A stretch of 64,000 nucleotides of DNA from Streptomyces sp. P3 (GTDB taxonomy: Bacteria > Actinomycetota > Actinomycetes > Streptomycetales > Streptomycetaceae): NCBI RefSeq assembly GCF_003032475.1, contig NZ_CP028369.1:7936001-8000000 (forward strand). The letters are read 5' to 3'. The position numbers and the translations under genes were made by a program. Positions 34,648 to 42,151 of the stretch are shown piece by piece. Below the pieces are notes generated by a model, which searched no databases, had not been told where the DNA came from, and saw only the letters and a program-made list of their open reading frames with translations. Every line of letters begins with the position of its first letter. Within the stretch, counting starts at the first letter, position 1.

Positions 34648-34676
34648 CCGGTCGCGGGGCCGGGCCCCGCGACCGG
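34648..34676. terminator. Bidirectional terminator hairpin
   Basis: CCGGTCGCGGGG (34648-34659) pairs perfectly with 34665-34676 around a 5-nt loop, between the convergent LacI gene (ends 34433) and oxidoreductase gene (ends 34718). Just after it a 15-bp direct repeat occurs at 34669-34683 and 34688-34702. The rest of the 284-bp gap shows nothing coding. Confidence 0.7.
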
Positions 34677-34717
34677 CGGTGGTTCCGGCGACCGGCGGTG
34701 GTCCCGCCGCCCCCCCC

Positions 34718-35875
34718 CTACGCGTGCACGTCGACCCAGGAGCGGCTCTCGGCGGAGCGCGACATCGCCTCCAGCACGGTCGCGCTGTGCACCGCGTCCG
34801 CGAGCGTCGCCCCGTGCGGGGTGCCCTCGGCGACCGAGCGCAGGAAGCGGTGGGCCTCCACGACCTTGAGATCGTCGTAGCCCATCGCGTTCGCGGCGCC
34901 CGGCTGGAAGGCGCCGAACTCGCCGTCGCCCGGGCCCACGTACACCGTGCTGACCGGCTGGTCCTGGTACGTCGTGCCGCGGCTGACGCCCAGCTCGTTC
35001 ATCCTCCTGAAGTCCCAGAACACCGCGCCCTCGGTGCCGTGCACCTCGAAGCCGTAGTCGTTCTGCGCGCCGACCGAGACCCGGCAGGCCTCGAGCACGC
35101 CCCGCGCGCCGGAGGCGAAGCGCAGCAGGCAGTTGACGTAGTCCTCGTTCTCGACCGGGCCGAATTCACCGCCCGCCGCGAGGCTGTGGCCCGCCGTGGC
35201 CGCCGTCGGGCGGGCCCGCTCCGGGACGAAGACGGCGGTGTCGGCCGAGAGCGACGTGATGTCGCCGAGCAGGAAGCGGGCCAGGTCCACGCCGTGCGAG
35301 GCCAGGTCGCCGAGCACCCCGCTGCCGCCGCGCTCCCGTTCGTACCGCCAGGTCAGCGCGCCCTCGGGGTGGGCCGCGTAGTCGCTGAAAAGACGGACGC
35401 GGACATGGGTGACGGCGCCCAGTTCACCGGCGGCGATCATCGCGCGGGCGGTCTCCACGGCGGGCGCGTTGCGGTAGTTGAAGCCGACGGAGCCCTGGAC
35501 TCCGGCCCGGGCCACCGCGTCCGCCACGGCGACGGCGTCCTCGCGGGTGAGGCCCACCGGCTTCTCGATCCAGATGTGCTTGCCGGCCTCGGCCATCGCG
35601 ACGCCGATCTCGCGGTGCAGGAAGTTCGGCGCGGTGATGCTGACGGCCTGCACGCGCGGGTCGGCGGCCACTTCGCGCCAGTTGCGGGTGGTGGCGGTGA
35701 AGCCGAACTGTGCGGCGGCCTCCTCCGCCCGGCCGGGGACCTCCTCGGCGACGACCACCAGCTCCGGACGCAGGGCGAGCTGCGGGTAGTGGTGCCGGAC
35801 GCGGGCGTACGCCTGGGTGTGCACCCGGCCCATCCAGCCGAACCCGACGACGGCGACACCGAGCGCGTCCACCAT
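34718..35875 (-). CDS. Gfo/Idh/MocA-family oxidoreductase
   Basis: A 385-residue NAD(P)-dependent dehydrogenase: Rossmann motif VAVVGFGWMGRVHTQAY, catalytic lysine in WIEKPVGLTREDA, and substrate-domain segment GGSGVLGDLASHGVDLARFL with the His/Asp pair. Length and C-terminal features fit sugar or cyclitol dehydrogenases; the substrate is not identifiable. ATG 35875 follows GAGGGG. It is divergent from a LacI regulator, and the shared promoter region has two copies of the same 14-bp operator, so its induction by that regulator's sugar ligand is likely. Confidence 0.87.
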   Translation of the reverse strand: MVDALGVAVVGFGWMGRVHTQAYARVRHHYPQLALRPELVVVAEEVPGRAEEAAAQFGFTATTRNWREVAADPRVQAVSITAPNFLHREIGVAMAEAGKHIWIEKPVGLTREDAVAVADAVARAGVQGSVGFNYRNAPAVETARAMIAAGELGAVTHVRVRLFSDYAAHPEGALTWRYERERGGSGVLGDLASHGVDLARFLLGDITSLSADTAVFVPERARPTAATAGHSLAAGGEFGPVENEDYVNCLLRFASGARGVLEACRVSVGAQNDYGFEVHGTEGAVFWDFRRMNELGVSRGTTYQDQPVSTVYVGPGDGEFGAFQPGAANAMGYDDLKVVEAHRFLRSVAEGTPHGATLADAVHSATVLEAMSRSAESRSWVDVHA

Positions 35876-35907
35876 GACGGCCCCTCTCAGCCTTCTGCCG
35901 GCCCCCG

Positions 35908-35921
35908 ATGGACCGGTCCAT
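35908..35921. promoter_or_regulatory. LacI operator copy 1 (ATGGACCGGTCCAT)
   Basis: A perfect 14-bp palindrome 33 bp upstream of the oxidoreductase start, with the central CG expected of LacI operators. A second copy (13 of 14 bases) lies at 36024-36037 upstream of the divergent LacI gene. Confidence 0.75.
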
Positions 35922-36004
35922 GTCCTGTCCAAGTCACCCTGAGGGCGGCCCGTCGCAGGTGTCAAGCCTTCCGAGGTCTCAAGGCCGCGAGGACAGGGAC
36001 CCCT

Positions 36005-36040
36005 TTGACAGCCGCGCGGCGACATGGAACGGTCCATGTC
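36005..36040 (+). promoter_or_regulatory. LacI gene promoter and operator copy 2; probable leaderless start
   Basis: TTGACA at 36005-36010 is followed after 17 bp by AACGGT (36028-36033), a possible -10 box embedded in the operator GACATGGA-ACGG-TCCATGTC (36021-36040). The operator's last base directly precedes the ATG at 36041, leaving no room for a Shine-Dalgarno sequence. Transcription from this -10 would start at or within a base of the ATG, giving a leaderless mRNA and autorepression. Confidence 0.6.
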
Positions 36041-37087
36041 ATGAGACCGCCGACCATCCGTGACGTCGCCGACCGCGCGGGCGTGTCCAAATCCCTGGTC
36101 TCTCTCGTGCTGCGTGGGACCGGGCAGGTGCGCGCGGAGAAGCGGGAGGCCGTCCTGCGCGCGGCCGGCGAGCTGGGCTACCGGCCGAACGCGGCCGCGC
36201 GCAGCCTCAGCGAGCGGCGCGCCGCCCTCCCCGGCCCGCCGGCCCGTCCGGGCGGGGCGCCCCCCATGGTCGGCGTCCTCCTGCACGATCTGCGCAACCC
36301 CTGGTATGTGGACCTCCTGGACGGCCTCAACTCCCTGCTGCACGCGCACGGAATGCACATGCTGCTCGCCGACGCCCGGCTCCACCGGCGCGTCGGGCAG
36401 GATCCCGCCGGCCCGTTCCTGGACCTCGGGGCGGACGGACTGGTGATCGTCGGGACGCTGCCCGACCCGGCGGCGCTCGGCGCGGTGGCCGAGCGGATCC
36501 CGGTCGTCGTCGCCGGCGCCCGCGAAGCCGTCCCGCCGGGGGTCGACGTGGTCGCGGGCGACGACGAACAGGGCGCGCGCCTGGTCACCGAGCACCTGCT
36601 GGCGCTCGGTCACCGACGCGTCGCGCACATCGCGGGGTACGGCGCGGTCGGCGAGCTGCGGCGGCGCAGTTTCGAGGCGGTGATGCGGGAGCACGGTGTG
36701 GAGCGGCCCGTCGTCGAGGCCAGTGACATGACCGAGGAGGGCGGCCACCGTGCCGCCGTGCGGCTGCTGGGCCGTCCCGACCGGCCGACGGCCGTGTTCG
36801 CCGTGAACGACATGGCCGGTGTCGGCGCGCTGTCGGCCGCCGAGGAGCTGGGCCTCGGGGTTCCCGGGGACCTGTCCGTGGTCGGCTACGACAACACCAG
36901 CATCTCCCGGCTGCGGCATCTGTGGCTGACCACCGTCGACCACGCCGGCCACGAGGTCGGCCGCCGGGCCGCCCGCTGCCTCCTGGACCGGTTCGAGGGA
37001 GGCGGAGGAGCGGGGCGGGTGCAGCTCGCCGCGCCGTTGCTGGAGATCCGTGGGACGACGGCTCCCCCGGACCCGCTCACCGGCTGA
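36041..37087 (+). CDS. LacI-family transcriptional regulator
   Basis: A 348-residue classic LacI repressor. The DNA-binding headpiece is TIRDVADRAGVSKSLVSLVL with hinge LGYRPNAAARSLSERR, then the effector domain with VGVLLHDLRNPWYVDLLDGL, a Asp/Glu-rich core and PGDLSVVGYDNTSISRLRHL near the end. It is divergent from the oxidoreductase at 34718 and both share a 14-bp operator. Translation probably begins on a leaderless transcript. Its last 11 bp overlap the convergent cupin gene. Confidence 0.93.
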   Translation: MRPPTIRDVADRAGVSKSLVSLVLRGTGQVRAEKREAVLRAAGELGYRPNAAARSLSERRAALPGPPARPGGAPPMVGVLLHDLRNPWYVDLLDGLNSLLHAHGMHMLLADARLHRRVGQDPAGPFLDLGADGLVIVGTLPDPAALGAVAERIPVVVAGAREAVPPGVDVVAGDDEQGARLVTEHLLALGHRRVAHIAGYGAVGELRRRSFEAVMREHGVERPVVEASDMTEEGGHRAAVRLLGRPDRPTAVFAVNDMAGVGALSAAEELGLGVPGDLSVVGYDNTSISRLRHLWLTTVDHAGHEVGRRAARCLLDRFEGGGGAGRVQLAAPLLEIRGTTAPPDPLTG

Positions 37088-37421
37088 TCGCGTAGGCCTT
37101 CCGCAGCGTCTCGTGGACCGTCCACGTGGTGCGGTCGCCCTCGCGCAGCACCGCCATGTCCCCGGGGCCCACCGTCAGCGTCGGCCCGCCCTCGACCTCG
37201 ATGGTCGCCGAACCGCTGACCACGACGAACAGCTCGTCCGCCTCCGTGTCGGTGACCACGCCCGGCGTGATCTGCCAGATCCCCCGGATCTGCCGGCCGT
37301 CGGCGGACTCCCACACGACCTTGCCGCTGACCTCGGGGGAGCCGGAGACGATCTGCGCCGGGTCGAGCGGGTCGGGTTCGAGTGCGGCGTCGGGGATGTG
37401 GAGAGCGAAGCTGTGGGTCAT
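37077..37421 (-). CDS. Cupin-domain protein (DUF861/EutQ-like)
   Basis: A 114-residue single-domain beta-barrel protein. GIWQITPGVVTDTEADELFV and TLTVGPGDMAVLREGDRTTW match the two cupin motifs. The usual metal-binding histidines are replaced, as in the DUF861/EutQ-like group, so it may bind an anion or carboxylate, or be non-metal. Overlaps the end of the LacI gene antisense by 11 bp. Function unknown. Confidence 0.82.
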   Translation of the reverse strand: MTHSFALHIPDAALEPDPLDPAQIVSGSPEVSGKVVWESADGRQIRGIWQITPGVVTDTEADELFVVVSGSATIEVEGGPTLTVGPGDMAVLREGDRTTWTVHETLRKAYAISR

Positions 37422-37649
37422 GCGGCGACCCTAGCGAGGCGGGCCGTCCCCATGGGCTGGACACCGTGTGTGGCGTGCGCCCCGGCGGGGCGGCACATCG
37501 TCGGGGGCGCGCCGCGTTCCGGGTGGGAGCCCGCCCGCCGTCCGCGGGCCCCTCGTCCGGCGGTCGGTCGTCGGTCGGCCGCCGGACGAGGGGCCGGGCG
37601 TCCGACGTTGCGGGTGCGGCCTCGCGGGGTCGGGGTCAGGCTCGGGGGT

Positions 37650-38438
37650 ATGGGTGAACGGTGGCAGATCCGGCGGGCGGGGGCGGTGGACGCCGCGCAC
37701 CGGGTGCTGATGATTCCGGGCGGGCTGTGCACGACGGAGTTCTACGCGGACGTGATGGCCGAGCCCGCGGTGGCGCGGCTCGGGATGGTCGCGGTGACAC
37801 AGCCGGGCTTCGGCCCCACCGAGGCGCCGGCGGACGTCTCCATGGAGCACTACGCCCGGCTGATGGCGGACTTCGCCGCCGAGGCCGGCTGCGACACCGT
37901 CGTCGGCCACAGCCTGGGCGCGAACGTGGCGCTGGAGATGGCCGCGCTGGGCCTGTTCCGGGGCCCGCTGGTGCTGCTGTCCCCGACCTTCTCGCGCGGC
38001 GACGAGGCGCGTTTCCTGACCGTCCTGAACGCCCTGGGCCGGGTGCCCGTGCTGGGCGGCGCGGCCTGGACGGCCATGATCCGGCTGCTGCCCCGGGCGC
38101 TGAAACGCGAACTGCCGCCGCACCGCGCCGAGGCGCTGGCGGCGGCCATGGGCGGCAGCGACCCGGCGGCCTGCCGCCGGATCGTGCGGGCCTACTACGC
38201 GTACCTCGACCGGTATCCGTCCCTGGTCCCGCGGCTGTGCGAGGCCGGGGTCCCCGCCTGGGTGGTGCGCGGGGACCGGGACGCGATCGGCCTGACGGAC
38301 GGCGAGCGGCGGGGCCTCGAGGCCTGCCCGCGGGTCCGCACGGTCGCGGTGGCGGACGCGGGACACCTCGCCCTCGTCGAGCAGCCGGCCGCCGTCGCCG
38401 CGGTGGTCGCCGAGGCGGCCGCGGCGACGGTGCGCTGA
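37650..38438 (+). CDS. Alpha/beta hydrolase
   Basis: A 262-residue hydrolase with nucleophile elbow VVGHSLGANVALEMA, acid VVRGDRDAIG and catalytic His in DAGHLALVEQPAAV. An oxyanion segment LMIPGGLCTTEF precedes the elbow. The lid domain is short. Substrate unknown; an ester or epoxide-type small molecule is typical. It stands alone in a 228-bp upstream gap (37422-37649) that has no other gene. It converges on the PKS operon, but its opposite orientation argues against membership. Confidence 0.88.
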   Translation: MGERWQIRRAGAVDAAHRVLMIPGGLCTTEFYADVMAEPAVARLGMVAVTQPGFGPTEAPADVSMEHYARLMADFAAEAGCDTVVGHSLGANVALEMAALGLFRGPLVLLSPTFSRGDEARFLTVLNALGRVPVLGGAAWTAMIRLLPRALKRELPPHRAEALAAAMGGSDPAACRRIVRAYYAYLDRYPSLVPRLCEAGVPAWVVRGDRDAIGLTDGERRGLEACPRVRTVAVADAGHLALVEQPAAVAAVVAEAAAATVR

Positions 38439-38703
38439 GAGGCCCGGCCGCCCTCGGGCCCCGGGACCTCGGCCCTGTCGCGGTCGGGCGACGTGGCGCG
38501 CCGGGGCGGCGGACGCGGCCTCGCGCGCCGGGGGCGCAGGCGCAGGGCGACGTGTCCTGTCGTACGTGGCGGGCGATCAGCGCGGAGGAGGCGCGGTCCT
38601 GCCCCTCGTTCTCGCCGTCGCCGTCGCCGTCGCCGTCGTAGCGTGGTCGACGCCGGGCATGTCGTGGTGCTCCACGAGTGGTCGGCCACGCCGGCCCGGC
38701 CGG
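38439..38703. other. Convergent intergenic region with (TCGCCG)4 microsatellite
   Basis: Between the alpha/beta hydrolase and the end of the PKS operon. It holds four and a half TCGCCG units (38612-38638). No gene and no clear long hairpin was seen. Confidence 0.6.
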
Positions 38704-39807
38704 TCAGTCCCGGCGGGCCACCAGCCGGTAGGCGTTGGACACGCCGAGCCGGTGCGACAGCGGCCGCACCGCGAACCGGTCCAGCAAGGTGGCCACGACC
38801 AGCGCCGGGATGCCGGCGACCAGCAGCGTCCCCCGCAGCGTGCGGCGCAGCGCGCCGGGCGGTCGGGGCAGCCAGGGCGCGTCGTCGCGCGGCGCCGCGT
38901 GGTCCAGCGCGAGCCAGACGCCGGCCAGCAGGTCGACCGGGTCGTGCGGCTCCGCGTGCTGCTCCGCCACCACCGTGAACCCCAGGCTCGTGAGCCGCTC
39001 CCGCAGATTGGCCACCGGCACGAGGTGCAGGTGCTGCGGCTGGAGCCAGGGCAGCCACCAGCGGCCCAGCAGACGTGCGTAGCGGCTCTCGGGGTCCGGC
39101 ACCTCGATCAGCAGGTGTCCGCCGGGCCGGACGGTCTCCCGTGCGGCGCGCAGCTCACGGTCCGGATCGGTGCTGTGCTCCAGGTAGTGGAACATGCTCA
39201 CCACGTCGTATCGGGCACTGAGTTCGGTCGCCAGGCGTGGGAACTCACCCCGGTAGCCGCGCTCCACCCGGCCCTCCCGTTCGGCGAGTTCGACGCCGTC
39301 GGTGAAGTCGAGCCCGTCGAACACCGTGCCGGGCAGCACCTCCCGGGCGGCGGCGCAGAAGTGACCGTGCCCGGTGCCGACGTCCAGCCAGGTCTTGGGC
39401 GCGGGGTCGTGCGGCAGCATCGACTCGGCCCGGCCGCGGTACATCTTCGTCCGGCCCCCGAAGGTGTCGCCGAGCTTCTTCTCGCCGAGTCCGTCGTAGA
39501 AGTCCCGGTAGTAGAACTCCAGTCCCTGCGCGCTGAGCCGGGGGTTCTGGAAGGTGTGCCCGCAGCGCTCGCAGCGGTCCAGGACGAACCGGCCCGGCTT
39601 GTGCTGGAGCAGGTCGGTGGTGTGCAGGCGGGTGGACAGCTCCCGCGCGCCGCACCAGGGGCAGTCGGTGCGGCGGGGCTCGAAGAAGCGCTCCAGTCCA
39701 CCGGCGAGGTCCGCCCGGTAGCCGGGCCTCAGCTCGGCGATCCGCTCGGCGGGCCTGACGGGCCTGACGGGCTCGGCCGGCGTGCCGGACGTGGTCTGAT
39801 CGGTCAT
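38704..39807 (-). CDS. SAM-dependent methyltransferase with N-terminal zinc ribbon
   Basis: A 367-residue class I methyltransferase. An N-terminal CPWCG...CERCG pair (about residues 49-80) forms a zinc ribbon, as in the family often found in sugar and lipid biosynthesis clusters. The SAM site is TWLDVGTGHGHFCAAAREVL, then MFHYLEHSTDPDRELRAA. The C-terminal 60 residues include a hydrophobic stretch (GTLLVAGIPALVVATLL) that could contact the membrane. Start ATG overlaps the glycosyltransferase stop (ATGA, 39804-39807). Last gene of the PKS operon; it probably methylates the polyketide-derived lipid or its sugar. Confidence 0.88.
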   Translation of the reverse strand: MTDQTTSGTPAEPVRPVRPAERIAELRPGYRADLAGGLERFFEPRRTDCPWCGARELSTRLHTTDLLQHKPGRFVLDRCERCGHTFQNPRLSAQGLEFYYRDFYDGLGEKKLGDTFGGRTKMYRGRAESMLPHDPAPKTWLDVGTGHGHFCAAAREVLPGTVFDGLDFTDGVELAEREGRVERGYRGEFPRLATELSARYDVVSMFHYLEHSTDPDRELRAARETVRPGGHLLIEVPDPESRYARLLGRWWLPWLQPQHLHLVPVANLRERLTSLGFTVVAEQHAEPHDPVDLLAGVWLALDHAAPRDDAPWLPRPPGALRRTLRGTLLVAGIPALVVATLLDRFAVRPLSHRLGVSNAYRLVARRD

Positions 39808-41006
39808 CTGGACTCCCGTGCCAGTTCGTCGAGTCGGGCCGCCGCGGCGGACGCGCCGCCCGCGGCGCGGAACGCGGTGCGGATCCGGTCGGCCGCCGCG
39901 CGGGGTCCGGGGTCGTCCAGGACGGAGTCGAGCGCCGCCCCGAACCGCTGCGCGGTGACCCGGCCGAAACGCACCCGCACCCCGGCGCCCGCGTCCACGA
40001 CCTGCCCGGCCACCACCGGCTGGTCGTCGCGGATGGGGGCGACGACGAGCGGAGTCCCGTGCCACAGCGCCTCGCACACGGTGTTGTGCCCCGCGTGGCA
40101 GACCACCGCGCCGACTCCCCGCTCCAGCAGGGCGAGTTGCGGCACGGACGGCACGATCAGCACGTCCTTGTCCGGCTCCCGCGCCGCCAGGGTGCCGCCG
40201 GGGTCGACGATCACCCCCTGCACCCGGTCGGCCCGCTCGCGCAGCGCGCTCCGGCACAGGTCGAGGAAGCGGCCGCCGACGTCGGCGTTCGCGGTGCCCA
40301 GCGTGACCAGCACGGTGGCGCGACCGGCGTCGAGCCACTCCCACGGGAAGCCGGCGGCCGACGGCCGGGCCGAGACCGACGGGCCGACCCAGCAGACGCC
40401 CCCGCGGCCTCCGCCGCCCCCGCCTCTCCCGGGGCCGTCGGGCGCAGTACCCGCCAACTCCGGTGTGCTGAAGGCGAGGACGAGATGCGGGGAGAAGCGG
40501 GGGTCGCCGGCTCCGCCGGGGTCGCCGACGGCGGCGCGCAGCGCGGTCAGCCGCTCGTCCAGCCACCGGCGGACCTTGGGCAGTCCGGCCAGCGGGTCGG
40601 TGAACTCGGCGGACGTGGTCGCCGAGGTCGCCCAGGGCAGGCCCAGCCGCTCGGCGACCAGCGCGCCGGCGAAGGCCTGCTGGTCGGCGACGACGACGTC
40701 GGGCCGGAAAGTCCCGACGGCCGCCCGCACCCCCGGCGCCATCGCCTCGGCCAGCGGCAGCAGGTACCACTCCCACAGGAACTTCAGCGCCTCCGGCCCG
40801 CGCAGATCCGCGGGCCGCTCGCCCACCGGTGCTCCGCCGCAGGCGAAGACCGGGCCCGCCGCGTGTCCCGCCAGCCGGCCGACCAGCTCCGGGTCGGGAC
40901 AGACCCAGGCCACCCGATGGCCGCGTGCGGCGAGCTCGGCGGCGACGCCGACGGTCGGGTTGACGTGCCCGACCAGCGGGGGGACGACGAACAGGAACCG
41001 GCTCAT
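39804..41006 (-). CDS. GT1-family (UGT/MGT-type) glycosyltransferase
   Basis: A 400-residue GT-B enzyme that transfers a nucleotide-activated sugar to a small acceptor. The N-terminal acceptor domain begins FLFVVPPLVGHVNPTVGVA with the usual His in the GHVNP loop; the C-terminal donor domain has VVCHAGHNTVCEALWHGTP and the D-Q pair RDDQPVVAGQV, typical of macrolide glycosyltransferases and related UGTs. Four-base overlaps with the hydrolase upstream and methyltransferase downstream tie it to the PKS operon. The acceptor is probably a hydroxylated lipid or polyketide made by the two PKS subunits. Confidence 0.9.
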   Translation of the reverse strand: MSRFLFVVPPLVGHVNPTVGVAAELAARGHRVAWVCPDPELVGRLAGHAAGPVFACGGAPVGERPADLRGPEALKFLWEWYLLPLAEAMAPGVRAAVGTFRPDVVVADQQAFAGALVAERLGLPWATSATTSAEFTDPLAGLPKVRRWLDERLTALRAAVGDPGGAGDPRFSPHLVLAFSTPELAGTAPDGPGRGGGGGGRGGVCWVGPSVSARPSAAGFPWEWLDAGRATVLVTLGTANADVGGRFLDLCRSALRERADRVQGVIVDPGGTLAAREPDKDVLIVPSVPQLALLERGVGAVVCHAGHNTVCEALWHGTPLVVAPIRDDQPVVAGQVVDAGAGVRVRFGRVTAQRFGAALDSVLDDPGPRAAADRIRTAFRAAGGASAAAARLDELARESR

Positions 41007-41818
41007 CCGGCGGCCTTCGCCGCGGCCCGTCCGGCCTCCTCCACAAGGGAGAGGATGTGCCCGCCGACAGCGCCCGACGCCTCCACGAGCACCGAGTGCT
41101 CATGTCCCGGGATCACCACGGTCCGGCAGTCCGGCAGCACCGACTCCAGCCACGGCGCGAGTGCGGCGAGGTCGGAGTCGCCGCCGTACACGGCGAGCAC
41201 CGGGCAGCGCACCGCCGCGATGCGGTCCTGCGTCAGCACCCGGCTGGCCGGGATGTCCCGGCCGAGGGTGGTGTCGCGGGCGAGCCGGGCCGCGCCCTTG
41301 GCCAGGCGTGCCGTGTTGTGTCCGCGGTGGGCGCTGATCCAGCGAATCGCGTCGGGCTCGTTGTGCGCGAGCTGGGTCACCACCCGGTCCAGGATCCCGC
41401 CGAGCTTCACGGCCCAGGCGGCGGTGGCCGGTTCGGACTCGACGAGGGTCACGCTCGCCGCCCGCCCGGGATGCCGGGCCGCGTAACCGAACGCGATCGT
41501 GCCGCCGTAGGAGTTGCCGACCAGGTGCACCGGACCGGTCACCCCCAGCCGGTCGAGAAGCGCCTCGAGGTCGTCCACGTTGTGGTCCAGCGTGTAGCCC
41601 TCGGCGGGGCGTGCGCTGCGTCCGTGGCCGCGCAGGTCGTACATGACGACGTCGAGGCCCGCGGCCGCGAACGCGGGCGCCACGGTGAAGTAGTAGCTGG
41701 CCAGGCTGTCGGTGAGCAGACCGTGCACCAGCACCACGGTGGCGGTGGCCGGCCGGCCCTCCCTCGGGCCGAGCCGCTGTACGTGCAACCGGACGGCGCC
41801 GGTGTCGACCATCGCCAT
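41003..41818 (-). CDS. Alpha/beta hydrolase of the PKS operon (possible thioesterase)
   Basis: A 271-residue hydrolase: oxyanion segment VVLVHGLLTDSLASYY, nucleophile HLVGNSYGGTIAFGYA, acid AVYGGDSDLAALAPWL and His PGHEHSVLVEA. Neither PKS subunit contains a thioesterase domain, so this enzyme may release the finished chain from the ACP. That is inference. It starts 3 bp after the ACP stop and overlaps the glycosyltransferase by four bases. MAMVDTG allows two ATG starts six bases apart. Confidence 0.85.
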   Translation of the reverse strand: MAMVDTGAVRLHVQRLGPREGRPATATVVLVHGLLTDSLASYYFTVAPAFAAAGLDVVMYDLRGHGRSARPAEGYTLDHNVDDLEALLDRLGVTGPVHLVGNSYGGTIAFGYAARHPGRAASVTLVESEPATAAWAVKLGGILDRVVTQLAHNEPDAIRWISAHRGHNTARLAKGAARLARDTTLGRDIPASRVLTQDRIAAVRCPVLAVYGGDSDLAALAPWLESVLPDCRTVVIPGHEHSVLVEASGAVGGHILSLVEEAGRAAAKAAG

Positions 41819-41821
41819 GGC

Positions 41822-42151
41822 TCAGCCCGCCTCCGCCGCGGCCTTCAGACTCGTCACGACGTACTCGACGAGCCGCCCCACGGTGAGTTCGATGATCTCG
41901 TCGAACTCCATGCCGGCCAGGAACTCGGCGAAGTTGACCCGGTCGCCGTACCGCTCCTGGAGCAGTCCGGCGAGGGTGACCAGGTCGATGCTCTCCAGCT
42001 CGAGATCGCGGTTGAAGGTGGTGTGCATGCCGATCTCGACGTCGTCGAGGCCGTACTCGTCCTCCAGGAGCCGCGCGAGCATCCCGCTGAGGTCGGCGAG
42101 GACGGACTCCTCCTCGGCCGTGACGGGGGAGCGGGGGGTGGGGGATGTCAT
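41822..42151 (-). CDS. Discrete acyl carrier protein
   Basis: A 109-residue acidic protein with the phosphopantetheine serine in DLELESIDLVTLAGLL (ESID instead of the common DSLD). Helices follow with RVNFAEFLAGMEFDEIIELT. It is longer than a standard ACP (about 80 residues) because of extra N-terminal sequence. Start ATG overlaps the stop of the second PKS subunit (ATGA). It probably works in trans with the second subunit, which has no ACP domain but carries its own phosphopantetheinyl transferase. Confidence 0.88.
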   Translation of the reverse strand: MTSPTPRSPVTAEEESVLADLSGMLARLLEDEYGLDDVEIGMHTTFNRDLELESIDLVTLAGLLQERYGDRVNFAEFLAGMEFDEIIELTVGRLVEYVVTSLKAAAEAG

